Shown: positions 21,652 to 33,666 of the stretch, piece by piece
How the letters are laid out: each line of letters begins with the position of its first letter
How positions within the stretch are numbered: the stretch's first letter is position 1
Source: Glandiceps talaboti
Lineage: Eukaryota > Hemichordata > Enteropneusta > Spengelidae
Direction: 5' to 3'
Assembly (NCBI RefSeq): GCF_964340395.1
Contig: NC_135550.1
Coordinates: 21,537,676 to 21,601,675, forward strand
Length of the DNA: 64,000 bases
The notes under the pieces: model-generated
Database searches by the model: none
Seen by the model: only the letters and a program-made list of their open reading frames with translations
Told to the model about the DNA's origin: nothing
Position numbers and translations under genes: made by a program

Positions 21652-22687
21652 CTATTTGAACCTTCCAGGCCACTGTTGATCCTTGCTAGTAAGGGGTACG
21701 TAGATGACACCCATCAGGTTCTTCTTTTTGATTTCTCCATTGGGTAATTTGTCATACTGTTCTAACATTTGATTGCTCCCTTGAGGACCGACCGGAAGTA
21801 TTAGTCTGCCTCCTGGCTTCAGTTGATCCAACAACTATAAGGCAGGAAACAAAAAGAGAGCATAAGACGCTTAGCAAATTTCATCAACTTGATTGCTACC
21901 ATAAAGCAAAATACTAGTTGACATTTTCCTGTGAAAAATGAACAGAACATTTCAGTTGCTATGACAGCAGCTCCTAGATCTGCTACACAAAATGTTCAGG
22001 GACAGGTGACACCTTTCTGAGATTACAACTAAAGATACAAAGTGTTTACAACTGAAGATACAAAATAGTATTTCACAGATGGTAGTTTTTAACATAAATC
22101 ACAAGCATTTGTACTTTGTATTGCAGAGAGTCAATCCTAAAGATTTACTGCATCATTTGAAAGTGAAATGGTAAATGTGCAAAAAGAAAAAATTTACACA
22201 CATTAAAAATCTCTTTAAATATCAGTACTAAATCACAGACACATTGATAGAGATTTTGTTGGTATGTAGATATGGAGAAAAGAGGACTTACTGCTTTTGG
22301 AACTGTTTCAGCTGCAGCACCAACATGTATCGCATCATACGGAGCTCCTGCCTCATAGCCCTTCCTACCATCACCAGCTGTGGTAAGAAATAGACTTTTC
22401 AATACATAGAAATTGTTCCAATAACCCAGCTGTTTGCATAATGATGTAAGGAGACAGGGTGAAAGTTGTCAACTTTTGTTGATTACAGTTTTCACTTTTA
22501 CCATGACTGTATTGACAGGTGTTATATCATTATAAGCATTTTCTATCAGTTTAGGGTATATTCATGATATATATACTACCCCCCCCCCCCCCCCCCCCCC
22601 CCGTATATATAACAGAGTACCAAGCAAGATACACAGGTGCCGTTACACAGTGTTTCACGCTGCTGTGATCATCAGATGACTAATATT

Positions 22688-22723
<36 letters not shown>

Positions 22724-25700
22724 AATCCAATCAATTTGTACCTTCAAGTTACTAGCCCAAATATTTACTCAAATTGTTCTCTTTTGGTCCTGGAGTTCAC
22801 GAAAACCAATCAAACATTCCTCAAAATACAAAATACTAGTATTAAACTTACCAATAAGCTTCAGTCTCCCTGATGTTAGTAAGTGAGCATGGGTTTGCTC
22901 TTTTTCTACATTTCTAATTGAACTATCTACTAATTCTTGAATGTGATCAATACCAACAGCTTTTCCTGACTCTCCAACCTAGTGAAATATTATGTATAAC
23001 AATAACTTATCAATATAGACAAGTTTACCAAGAATTCAATTGGTAAAATTTCAAGAAACCCCAAATCCTTCTTATACCAACATGAAGTATGACATGTAAA
23101 TAGTGATTTGGGTATAACAAGAAATTTTGACCATCAACTTTTTTTCCAGAGATTTGTTGATTTTTTTTACATTTCATAATTTATTATTGTATTCGTATAA
23201 GTATATTATCGATATTTTCCTGGTTTCTAAATGAAACCAAGGCAATTTCTTATCAATAACAATACTATTAAAGTTAGGGACAGTCACAAATGATTGCATA
23301 CATTCAGTTTGATTGCTACAGAAATACAACACCAACAGACAGACTAAAAAGATAATTTTTATGTTGCTATTATCATTATCTATATTCCTTTGGAAATTTC
23401 TATGTTTTTGTTTGGATAATTGTGAGACCAGGTTCATTAAATGTTACTTACCATCAATGCCATACACACTGTCAAATAACCAGACCCAGATCCTACATCT
23501 AATGCCGATTTACCTTCCATCAAATGTTCACTTAGAATTTCCAATGCGTGAGCATGCTACAACAGAAAAGAAACAGGTATCAATGGTATCCATCTCGTAA
23601 AATTGCACAGATTCCCATACTCTGCTTGTGCCATTATTTGGTCAAACATCTGACAAAATAACTCGAACTCTGGGTGGTTTTACTTATATATTATCCATAC
23701 CACAGCACTGATGTTATGAAGGATGGGCTTTTACATTACGGCAAAATCAAAACCCAACCACAATCTGGACTGATATTTTCAAACTCTACTTATTAAATGT
23801 TTAGACAAACTGTGACAGTGCATAATACAACAAATTATTTCAAGTTTATGAATGTGTCATTTCTCTGAGCATCACACCTGTCCATAATTTTGTGTGTCTG
23901 ATGTGATATACTCCACTTTCACAGAACAGTTCAATGTTACTTACCATATGCGGTGCACTTATTGTAACAGCATAACCTATACACAACAAGACAATAGGAC
24001 AGGAAGACAATAAATAGTAGGGAGTACAACGTGTTCATGAACCAATTTTCTGAACTAAACATAATTATTCTACATGTAGGATTTGAATTCAAGTATAAAT
24101 GAAACAAGAAATACTATTCTGAAACTGACATTTCTGAGGACTTGGCATGTTTATGGTGAATTTGTTGCAATAATTTATCAATGCACCATATTAACAGTTA
24201 CACCAGGGATCTAGAAATCAGCTGGTAGCCGACAAAAACAACCACCTACTCCCTATTTATCTCTCCATATATCTGTCAACATTTTGTCCATTACGTTTTA
24301 TAATTCTATATTGACTTGCATTATATATTTCCATCTACTCAAATGGACCATCCTCTGCAAAAATTAGCTGCATCTCTATCTGCTGGGTTTGCTTGGCTGC
24401 TAGGAATATGTTCAGAATTGACAAGAAATGTAAATACTTGTATCTAGTATACTAAGTGGCAGGCCATGTACGTAAAAATAGTAAAATGATGGAACTTTGA
24501 CGAATATGGATTTTGCAGTTGAATAAAGGCAATGGGATTATGAGTATTCAAGTAATTTATGACTTCTGTTTTTTTTCTTCAAATTCTGAACATAATTATC
24601 ATGAAAGTAAACCTACCAATACTCTGTGGGGAATCCATGTACGGATTGTATTTTGAATATTTTCCCCTGTCTACTGCCATCATGGCATTAAACACTTCGT
24701 CATTTTTTATGATACCATTTTCTGTTTAATGAAGATAAAACATACAATAAGGTGATGTGTGAAACAGCTGATGTCCAGATAGTCTCAGTTACCCAGACTC
24801 TCGCCACTTGGGTCTCTGCCTATGAGACCTCCCCAAACAAGAGTCTGGGAAAACCCTGTTCCAACTATCCTGCGACGGAAGTCACACAGTACATTTCTTC
24901 TAAGCATAAAAATGGGCTTGTGAGGCCTGTTTGTTGTAATTAATATACATCAGTCACTTGAGAAGTGCTAATCTGTAGCGAAGGTACCCAAATCATTCAG
25001 CCTGCAATGTTGGACATGAAGTACTCCCCATGATGCACTACTCCAGCAGCTACGTCCATCGCGGGCGAGTTGGATCGAATGTGGTTTTCCCAGACTCTCA
25101 TTTGGGGAGGTCTCATAGGCAGACCCCAAGCGGCGAGAGTCTGGGTAACCAAGACTAATGTCCAGATTGTTTAGATCAGAGAAAAAAGACCCATCTACCA
25201 AGTGACTATACAGAAGAAGATGCAAAGATAAACAAAGTATACATAATGTACAGTAAACAAAAACAAAACAAAAGAAGCCTCCAAACAGAATTTAAATAAG
25301 TGACGATTTTGATATCGCTTTGTTTTTATATTTAACATGATTTTACCATCTACAATTTGCACTGATATAATATTGTTTAAAATATTTTCAATTTGGAAAA
25401 CACAAGCAAAAAGGACTTCACCAAAGAGATGGTCATACACAGTCAAAATCAATAATTGTTATTGCTGAGAAGTTTAATGATATTGATACCGAAACCCTTT
25501 CAACATCCAGAGCTACTCGTCATCATACATTTCCTTGAGTGCCCCGCCCACGATCGACACTGCATGAATACTGTGGACCGAACTCGTGGTGGTAGTTAAA
25601 TTGTGTGACAGACTGATGGTGTGTCCTGTATGTGTCATAAAGGATGTCAGTAATTACAATGTGCATATCGATTTTCATTTCTATACATAAGAATTTTGTT

Positions 25701-26297
25701 CTGTGAGGAATGTTGCCTCGAAATTTAAATATTGCACACCATAAATTATTGGATTCCGACACTGACACTCCGACACTTACAGTGCAGTGAAACATGCGAC
25801 ATACTAAATTGTGAAATGTACTTGGTGTCACAAGAAAATAGTTCAAATTTTATCCTGAGGTTCGAACTGAACGATCGTATTCCCAACTTCATGGGAACAT
25901 GGTATTTGACACAAAATTTTACGTATTTTATATTAACCAAACTTAAAGTGCAGTTTGTGATAACGTGCGTTACTTCGTGAACACGAACATGAAATTTGGA
26001 CCGAGCCAGGCCCTGGGCTGTACTTTAGCCAGAATATAAACATGGAGAGTGCATTATTCTCTGGGGGTATTATTTCGCACGATGCTTATAGCTAACACAC
26101 AAACTCACAGCAATATTTGTAATATTACTCATTGAACAAGACAGCTTTTACAACTCACGTCGTAATCTTTGGATTAGTTCTTGATGACTCGTTCCAGAAG
26201 ACCTCCACGCCATTGCTGAAAAGGGCGCCCCCATGAACACTGATAGCAAGGCCACAGAGACTGCGCATATATGGCGTCCAACTTGCGTCAGCGTCAT
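21652..26297 (-). CDS. PCMT1: Protein-L-isoaspartate(D-aspartate) O-methyltransferase, copy A, 7 exons
   Basis: Minus-strand exons: 26297-26159, 24721-24617, 23976-23945, 23556-23452, 22978-22852, 22377-22292, 21834-21652. All are GT-AG and in phase, giving 258 aa from the upstream ATG or 230 aa from the inner MAWRSSG start at 26213. The enzyme uses S-adenosylmethionine to methylate L-isoaspartyl and D-aspartyl residues, starting repair of aged proteins. Visible motifs: [23 protein letters not shown] (aa ~85-97); SAM motif [12 protein letters not shown] (~111-121); [32 protein letters not shown] (~171-190, in two parts); [39 protein letters not shown]; and a C-terminal QQWPGRFK. The first 28 residues have a hydrophobic core ([14 protein letters not shown]) like a signal peptide or anchor; human PCMT1 also has a longer form with a hydrophobic N-terminus before MAWKSGG. 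A still earlier in-frame ATG exists at 26381. This copy is closer to human PCMT1 than copy B. A possible AATAAA lies about 30 bp past the stop. Confidence 0.95.
22579..22602. repeat. Poly-C tract (24 C)
   Basis: Uninterrupted run of 24 C in a PCMT1 copy A intron; such a run is prone to length variation and sequencing error. Confidence 0.95.
22690..22721. repeat. (TA)n microsatellite
   Basis: Alternating TA dinucleotides, about 16 units, in a PCMT1 copy A intron. Confidence 0.95.
24771..25167. mobile_element. MITE-like element with long terminal inverted repeats and 10-bp target-site duplication
   Basis: The element spans about 24781-25157 in intron 1 of PCMT1 copy A. Its ends are inverted repeats of roughly 100 bp: the left begins 'agtctcagttacccagact', and the reverse complement of the right gives 'agtcttggttacccagact'. 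Both arms continue through 'gcctatgagacctcccca' and 'gagtctgggaaaacc'. The 10-bp word ATGTCCAGAT occurs exactly at 24771-24780 and 25158-25167, immediately outside the arms (apart from one or two bases). A 9-10 bp duplication with long inverted arms recalls Mutator-type non-autonomous elements, though the superfamily is not proven. No transposase is encoded. Confidence 0.85.
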
Positions 26298-26884
26298 CGA
26301 CTGAATTTTGATTTCTCCTGTTTGCAAGGTGACAGAACCTGTCCTTCTCGGACTGTATCCTCGATATGAAATGTAAAACAAGAAATTTTGTTATTAAACG
26401 CAGACGTTGTCATCGATATAATGTAGGACACTACACTGCACCGAAACACCAATGTTATGCAGAGGACAGGACAAGATGACCATTAATTATGGTCGAAAAT
26501 TCGTCATTGCTCATGAAATAATAAATCAAAATAAACCGGACCCAAATAAAACTTGTAATAGCAACCACGCATGTATGGTTAAGGATAAAACAAACCAGGT
26601 TTCGGTACCAGTGCACTGCCCTGTCAACTTCCCAGCTGATTTTGATTTGTTGACGTTGCGTGAACTAGCCCACGTGGTCTGTCGTTCCACTCTGGCACAG
26701 GGGTGGCCGAGCCTAAATAGAAAGTTAAAATGATGTACACCGAACCATTGTGATGAAAGATGGAGGAAACTTGGACAAAACCAGACGTGACTAATCAGAC
26801 ATGTGCCAAACTAAAACTTTGATGTATTTTTTTTTATAATCTGGAAAGTAGAAAACAAATCTCGAACCTCTTGAATGTAGTTTA

Positions 26885-26931
26885 TTTCGTCCTCAGACCA
26901 CTATAGAAATTATAGTGGTCTGAGTTTCGTC
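26885..26931. mobile_element. 33-bp palindrome with flanking 7-bp direct repeats (family 1, copy 1)
   Basis: A perfect 14-bp stem (arm ctcagaccactata, 26892-26905; loop gaaat; arm 26911-26924) is flanked on both sides by TTTCGTC (26885-26891 and 26925-26931). The flanking repeat looks like a target-site duplication made when a tiny palindromic element inserted. Confidence 0.6.
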
Positions 26932-27109
26932 TTACCTTTGCAAATTCTCTTGAAAAAGCTTCTTTTCAAATCGCACATAGATCATTTTAGATGGGAGGGT
27001 GGATTCTCAAAGAAAGGACCTAACAGAACTGTAGATGGATACGACCAACACCACTTATCAGTGTTTGAAGGTCTGACAGCATTAGGCTGGGGTCTGAAAT
27101 TATCAGCAG

Positions 27110-27430
27110 GGGGGCTGGGCAGAAATGGGGGGGGGGTGTGAAAAAAATTGAGGGTTCAAAGGGGGGAAGCATGAACATTCTGATGTATGTAAGTATTTCA
27201 AAGTACAGACAAAATGTGGTCTATCATTGTTATGTATGGACAGTGAAGTTGATTCCCACTGTTTAATGTAGTGTACCATACTGTACATCTCCGAAGTGGG
27301 GGTGAGGGGTACTGTATAATTACACATATTAAAGTATGTGGGGGGGGGGGCAATGAAAATTCTTGGGTTCTTTTCGTGGGGGGGGGCATGATATTGTTTT
27401 AGAACGCGGGGGGGGGGGGGGGGGGCTGCG
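27110..27430. repeat. Cluster of poly-G runs
   Basis: Several runs of 7 to 18 G on the plus strand, the longest at 27408-27425, with others near 27128, 27342 and 27378. The cluster could form G-quadruplexes. It lies about 450-750 bp upstream of PCMT1 copy B. Confidence 0.85.
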
Positions 27431-27752
27431 ATTTCTTTTTGACCAAAATATTTTCTTCCCAGCCCCACCCCCACCCCACCCTCCGTATATTCTGACTCAG
27501 CCTTGGAATTCCAGGCCTTTAAAAAAATGCGTTTATCTTACTTTTCCTACATGAACATGCTGTTAACGGCTATAGTGGTCGATCTTGTGCTTCACCTCCT
27601 ACTCATCTTGTTTTCCCTATCGATATTTTTTGCTTTGTAAGTCGCGCAAAACATGAAATTATTTTGCAAGAGCTGACGAAGACATTTTAGTGGGAATACT
27701 GAACTCATATAACATGTAAAGCAAAGTCAGCTCAAGTAAAGTCGAGTATTTA

Positions 27753-27805
27753 CTTTGAGCTCAGACAACCAACGTGGTTAAAATTGTAGTTGTCTGAGCT
27801 TTGAA
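27753..27805. mobile_element. 39-bp palindrome with flanking near-identical 7-bp repeats (family 1, copy 2)
   Basis: Arms ctcagacaac (27760-27769) and gttgtctgag (27789-27798) enclose a 19-nt loop. The flanks are CTTTGAG (27753-27759) and CTTTGAA (27799-27805), a 6-of-7 match. It has the same arm motif and the same flank length as copy 1. Confidence 0.5.
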
Positions 27806-27860
27806 TGAAGTCTCAATGACCTGTCGCTGGAGGTCGCCTGTCTGATCACCTCCCGTTTAC

Positions 27861-30269
27861 ATGGCAATATATCAAACTGTCAAGGAAATAGACTTGAATT
27901 GGTGGACAGTCGATTTGTTGGTCTCTTGGAGTTTTTTTAAAGCAATGGCATGGAGATCTCATGGCACAAGTCACCAGGAATTAGTCGACAAATTGAAACG
28001 TAAGTCTCTTTAGATAGATAGATATAAATTTTACAGTTGTTGCATGATTTCCGAATAGTAAATACAATGTGACTTAGATACAAACGTATTTTGCCGGGAA
28101 CGCTACAATAACATATAAGCCATTTGAGTTCAGCGGTAATACGTATTTAATACATTAATCCATTCTTGTTAATTCGAAAAGTGAGGTCTAGACTCATACA
28201 TTTGTCGTCAAAAATATCGGAAGAAGGAGCTTCGTGACCTTATAAAGTTAAACTTTACACATTGACCCATTCCCTTGTAGGCGTGGCATATAAAGAGGCA
28301 TTTTGTTGATTTTCTATCAAACGATTTGTTAAGTTAATACCCAAAACGACCCATTCAACGTTCTAATTCAGGGAATAGTTGTATCGGGTCTCAAGTTCTT
28401 GTCAGTTGATTTGAGATACAAATTAAGCGAATCGGGGCAGGGAGGGTGGCAACTATTCAGTTGAGAATAGTGAAATATTTATAGTTGAGAACTAACTATT
28501 GGCATTCCTCTGCTGCTATTTGAAGAGTGCCATATTCCAACCGACTGATAATCCAAAAGCGTCTAAACAAAATAAATTTAGACTACTGTGATGCATTTAC
28601 AATTTTACTATACTAGTACATGTACATGATGTGTGTACTTTCACAATAACATGTTGTCTCTGGTCTCTGCATGTACAAGTAACTACTTCTTTATTGTCAT
28701 CTTCATGCAATGTACATGGTGTAGGCAATTTTCTGCCTCTCATTCCAAGATACTTCAAATTGTATTGCTCATCATTGAATATATTTGAAGGAATGGCAAC
28801 TTGAGCTTACTCTCTTGTTCTTGTTGTTGTTGTTGTTGTTGTTCTTGTTGTTGTTGTTGTTGTTGTTCTTCTTCTTCTTCTTCTTGTTGTTGTTGTTGTT
28901 GTTGTTCTTGTTGTTGTTCTTGTTGTTGTTCTTGTTGTTGTTGTTGTTCTTCTTCTTCTTCTTCTTCTTCTTCACCTTGTTCTTCTTGTTCTTGTTCTTC
29001 TTGTTCTTCTTTGTCTGTGTTTATGTTTGTGTTTGTGTTTGTGTTTGTGTTTGTGTTTGTGTTTGTGTTTGTGTTTGCTTTTGTTCGTTCGTTCGTTCGT
29101 TCGTTCGTTCGTTCGTTTGTTTGTTTGTTTGTTTGTGTTTGTGTTTGTGTTTGTTTGTTTTTACTTTTAATGTAGTTAATACAATTGTTTCCACCAATAC
29201 ATCAGTACATCTATGTCGTAATTATTGCAGTTGGCTATTTGATGCTGTTGGTTTAAATTTCTTAGTTCCTTACAAAATTGTTAACTTACTAGTCTACGTT
29301 TATGTCTCCAGATTTGTATGAATTTCAAGAAAGTGAATATGTTTAATGTCATTAAGGTAATGCAAAACAAATAAAGAAAAACTAATCTATCCATATAATT
29401 TTGAACTGTGTAGATTGCCGACAAAAAAAACCCTGAATATCTGAATTATACTCATATTTATTATGCAGCTTTACTCAGTGTGTATACACATGTATTAAAA
29501 TGGGTGATTGTTCATTCCTTTTTATCCAGAGAATGACATAATTAAGGATAGTCGTGTGTATGATGCCCTGATAAATGTAGACAGAGGTATATTCGCCAAG
29601 TCTAATCCATACATGGATTCTCCACAAGGCATTGGTGAGTGCGGGTCGATTTATTGTACAATATTAATGAGGTCAATATATGGTAGGCTTAGCATAATTA
29701 ATTAGGTACAGGTTTGCATAATCAATTAGGACGGTTTGCATAATCAATTAGGAAGGTTTGCATAATCAATTATATAGGTTTGCATAATTAATTATGTAGG
29801 TTTTGCATAAACAATTCAACATTCACCTGATTCACATGGACATGCTCAATTGGATCTCATACCACCAAACAAACTCAGACCACCATTTGTGTGGTGGTCT
29901 GAGATTGAATTGATTGGCAGTATAATCCTTCTAAACTTGAACTGTTCACAGGAACATGGCATCTGTGATCTTTATGCTCATGTATCCAAGAATTGAGAAG
30001 CTCTCCTCGAGGACATTTGGTCATACAACAGATATAAACGTATTTTATTACAGATAAAGTATTTTTTGCATATTTTTACCTCAGACGATAAACTTCATCT
30101 TGGAAAATTTCTTGTTGATGTAAACAGTCCTCCAGCAGTTGGATTGTAGTGTATTCACTTTATTTCTGTATGTTATTTTTGTATGCTTAATGCCATGCTT
30201 GCTATGGCATTTTGTTGTACAATAAAGATTGATTGATTGATTGATTGATTGATTGAGTGAGTGATTGAG

Positions 30270-30316
<47 letters not shown>

Positions 30317-30350
30317 GTGATTGAGTGATTGATGGAGTGATTGATTGATG

Positions 30351-30394
<44 letters not shown>

Positions 30395-32136
30395 AACGGG
30401 TCTATAGAATCGTGTAAATGAAACTGTGCAAAGTTCCATGTTGGCAAAGACGCCAGTTTCCATATATATTAATAATCTGAAGTCTTTCTTATTTCTTAAT
30501 TACTGTTTAGGTTACAATGTAACAATAAGTGCACCTCATATGGTAAGTTATAAAAGTGAGACAATTCTAGAAAGCATTGATATGACAGATAGAGTGATAT
30601 GTGGACTAATGATAAGGATGTCTGCCAGAGGAAAGAGGAGCACTGAAGGAAAAGAAGTGGAAGATTTATTAAAAATATGGAAAGAGTGGATATAGTCATA
30701 TTGAAACTAATCACTTTCAATAGTTTGGGTTTCAATTTCTTCTTTTTATAACATACACTGAGATGAGAAACAATGACAATATCATGGTGATATGAATTAT
30801 GAGGAACATTGACAATATCAACTGAAAATCTGCTAAAATGTAATACCACCTGTGGGAAAGAGATAAAATATGTATTTTTTCTAAAGAAACATCACATTGT
30901 CACTGTTCTGTGTCTGTATCAGTGAAATGATTTCCTTTACTAACATTTTTAGCATGCCCATGCTCTGGAGATTTTAAAAGATAACTTGAATGAGGGTGAC
31001 TCCGCTTTAGATGTTGGGTCAGGTACTGGCTACTTGACGGCTTGTATGGCAAGTATGGTGAGTTGAAAGATAGGCATATCACTATTAAACTATAAGGGAC
31101 CTCAATTTGATGATGTAAGATCAGACCATACTGATCAGCAGACCACCTTCATGATCATGTTTGTATATCGTTCCACACTATAGAACAGATCTATATTACA
31201 TGTATAAGAATTGAATCACAATTGTGCCTCAGTAGTATAAAATTGGGACCGGGTAGGACAGAGGTTGCTGTGTGAAGGATCTTATCCTATGTGCAAGTTA
31301 TCAAGACAACATAAGCTTGGATTTCATGCTCTCAGGGAAGTTCAGGAAATGTAAAGGGTCGCTTTGTCATGTCTTGGCTTGTCCCATGATCATTCGCCCA
31401 TTTCTAAATGAAAATTAAGAATTTGATGAAAAAATGTAAGTAAATTTGCATAATTTATGATGCATATATCATTATTTAATTCGTAGCCTCATGCTGTCTT
31501 ATAAAAACTCATCATGAGTTTTAATCAGATTGACAAAAAGTTTGCCGGGTAGACACATCTTGAATTAACACAAGGCTGTTCTTTCTGTTTAGGTTGGAGA
31601 GACAGGGATAGCAGTTGGCATTGATCACATTCCAGAACTTGTTGAAAGTTCCAAAGTAAATATCAATAACTGTAACCCAGAACTTATCAGATCAGGCAGA
31701 CTCAAAATTGTCTGTAAGTATAGTTTCACTTGTACTGCTTGAAAGAAAATATTCTATCTCAAACACTTGCTAACTTGCAAAAATTATATTTATCATATCA
31801 GTAGATGTATTGTCACATTGTATTTTCTTTTTATCTAATTAAAAAAAAACAAGATACATTTATTTGTTTATTTAATAAAAGACTTCTTTGTTTGTTTGTT
31901 TGAATTTCCCTCGCGGAGCTATTTTTGTACAAACCTAATTAATGCCTATAGGCCTACCATATATACTATTGATCTTTGTCACAATATAAATAATGTGTCT
32001 TTGTATGTATGTATGTATGTATGTATGTATGTATGTATGTGTGTGTGTGTGTGTGTATGTATGTATGCATGCATGCATGCATGCATGCATGTATGTATGT
32101 ATGTATGTATGTATGTATGTATGTATGTATGTATGC

Positions 32137-32168
<32 letters not shown>

Positions 32169-32234
32169 TATGTATCAATGCATGCATGCATGCATGCATG
32201 TATGTATGTATGTATGTATGTATGTATGTATGTA

Positions 32235-32265
<31 letters not shown>

Positions 32266-33298
32266 GTATGTATGTATGTATGTATGTATGTATGTATGTA
32301 TGTATGTATGTATGTATGTATGTGTGTGTGTGTGTGTGCATTGCAATAGTACAATGGCAAGGAAAGTGATTGTGTCATTATATGTGTCATTCTTAAAACT
32401 AATGATTGTTTTTAATTTGTGTGGATGCATTTGAGAAATTAATTGGACATGAGGAAAGGGATGCTCATCTCTGAAATTATACATTCAAACAATCGGAAGA
32501 CAAGCAACTGGAATTTGACTGAGGATGGTTTTTTTATCTTTTTTTGTACTTGTAGTTGGAGACGGTAGACAGGGATACGCCCCTGATGGTCCATATGATG
32601 CTATACATGTTGGTGCAGCACCTGACGTCGTTCCAAAAGCGGTATGTCCTTGAATTGTACTACACATACCAATCTGATCAAAATCTGATGTTGTGAAAGC
32701 GGCTAGATGTTTTTATTTACCTCTATTTCCATTGTGTTGTGTCGTTTGTTTTTGTTCCGGGTGATTGCTGCCTTCCCACATCTGACCCTGTGTAATAGAA
32801 ATTCTCATTCAAATCTAGCGCGTTTGAGAGTGTTCTCTTCAATGAATCAGCTTATTTCTTTCAAAAATGCATGTATGCATGTATGCACACACATGCACGC
32901 ATGCACACATTGTATGTATGTATGTATGTATGTATGTATGTATGTATGTATGTATGTATGTATGTATGTATGTATGTGTATGTATGTGTATGTATGTGGC
33001 TGCAGTTGTGTTCATATGTGTTTTTACAATATGGACAATATTGAACATTTCACAAAATCAAGTCCTCTACATCTGTTAACTAACCCACAGTAATGATGAT
33101 TTTTATTATCATTTTTAGTTGTTGGATCAACTTAAACCTGGTGGTAGACTTCTTATTCCAGTGGGTCCACAAGGTGGCAACCAAACTTTAGACCGCTATG
33201 ACAAACCAAAAGATGGCGGAGAACCTAAACGAACAAAATTAATGGGTGTTCGTTATGGACCACTCACCAGCACAGAAAAACAACTGCGAAGATTTTAA
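27861..33298 (+). CDS. PCMT1: Protein-L-isoaspartate(D-aspartate) O-methyltransferase, copy B, 7 exons
   Basis: Exons: 27861-27999, 29530-29634, 30511-30542, 30953-31057, 31593-31713, 32556-32641, 33119-33298. All are GT-AG and in phase, giving 255 aa, or 227 aa from the inner MAWRSHG start at 27945. Exon number and intron phases equal those of copy A, and exons 2, 3, 4 and 6 have identical lengths. Motifs: [23 protein letters not shown]; motif [75 protein letters not shown]. The C-terminus is QLRRF, without the QW found in copy A and human PCMT1. The upstream ATG at 27861 is the first after an in-frame stop and adds 28 residues (…[15 protein letters not shown]). The introns are crowded with simple repeats, unlike those of copy A. 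It is probably a functional diverged paralogue, since the SAM-binding motifs are intact. An AATAAA at 33661 would give a ~0.36 kb 3' UTR. Confidence 0.94.
28811..29163. repeat. Compound microsatellite (TTG/TTC/GTTT/TTCG)n
   Basis: About 350 bp of successive simple repeats in PCMT1 copy B intron 1: interleaved ttg and ttc triplets, then gtgttt hexamers, about seven ttcg units, then gttt. Long Leu-, Cys- or Asn-rich open frames across it are artefacts of the repeat. Confidence 0.95.
29686..29820. repeat. 22-bp minisatellite, six copies
   Basis: Six head-to-tail copies of a unit like 'ggtttgcataatcaattagg' with a 22-bp period, in PCMT1 copy B intron 2. Outer copies are more diverged than the middle ones. 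Confidence 0.9.
29874..29903. mobile_element. 30-bp palindrome (family 1, copy 3)
   Basis: Arms ctcagaccacca (29874-29885) and tggtggtctgag (29892-29903) with a 6-nt loop. No flanking direct repeat was found. It lies in PCMT1 copy B intron 2. Confidence 0.5.
30150..30393 (+). mobile_element. LINE/SINE-like 3' end with a long (GATT)n tail
   Basis: A small hairpin (atgccat, loop gcttgct, atggcat; 30190-30210) is followed by 'tgtacaataaagattgattg' and then about 160 bp of gatt-type repeats with gagt interruptions. A hairpin, AATAAA and a tetranucleotide tail are typical 3' ends of non-LTR retrotransposons or the SINEs they mobilise. It lies in PCMT1 copy B intron 2. Confidence 0.5.
31998..32338. 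repeat. Compound (GTAT/GCAT/GTCT/GTGT)n microsatellite
   Basis: About 340 bp of tetranucleotide repeats in PCMT1 copy B intron 5: mostly gtat, with blocks of gcat, gtct and gt. Open frames encoding MYVC-type repeats are artefacts. Confidence 0.97.
32866..32997. repeat. (GTAT)n microsatellite
   Basis: A second tetranucleotide tract in PCMT1 copy B intron 6, preceded by gcat/acac interruptions. Together with the tract in intron 5 it brackets exon 6. Confidence 0.95.
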
Positions 33299-33660
33299 AG
33301 TATATTTTTTGTACCACTGAATGGTCATGTAAAAGTCAAAACTTAACTGATGCAATTTCCTCTAATGTCGTACTTTGAAAAGACTATAAATCGCAGACTG
33401 TCCGATCTGGCTAATATTGGAAGGAATATTGTGTACAGTCTCTTAAAAATATGTAATAACAGCCGTTTCGAAGATACAGTTCATCACCAAAGTTAAGTTC
33501 CATAAAATCTGGCAGTTTGTATTTTTTTCCAAATATAAAAAAAGACATCAATTCGGATGTGGCGTTTGAGAAGTTTTCAAAAAGTGGTGTATACCCACCC
33601 AATGTATAGATCGTATATATCCAAGTTTATAAGATTTGTCTTCTAATTCTATTGATTTGA

Positions 33661-33666
33661 AATAAA
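33661..33666 (+). terminator. Polyadenylation signal of PCMT1 copy B
   Basis: AATAAA 362 bp after the stop codon, followed by a T-rich stretch (gatttcttttc). It is the first canonical hexamer downstream of the gene. Confidence 0.55.

Larger units (their letters stand above)
26298..27860. promoter_or_regulatory. Divergent intergenic region between the two PCMT1 genes
   Basis: This 1.56 kb gap separates the two head-to-head PCMT1 start codons and must hold both promoters. It also contains two of the short CTCAGACCAC-type palindromes and a cluster of G-runs at about 27110-27430. No core promoter element stands out. Confidence 0.5.

Noticed and set aside
28785-29321. Long open frames rich in Leu, Cys or Asn
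   Set aside because: They are produced by the ttg/ttc and gttt simple repeats; frames are open on both strands and carry no unique sequence.
29686-29820. Regular 22-bp repeats considered as a CRISPR-like array
   Set aside because: Copies abut with no spacers, and the host is a eukaryote; it is a minisatellite.
30173-30463. NQSI-repeat open frame of 96 codons
   Set aside because: Artefact of the (GATT)n tail of a retroelement remnant.
31896-32484. Open frames of MYVC / THTYIH type up to 172 codons
   Set aside because: Artefact of the (GTAT)n array in a PCMT1 intron.
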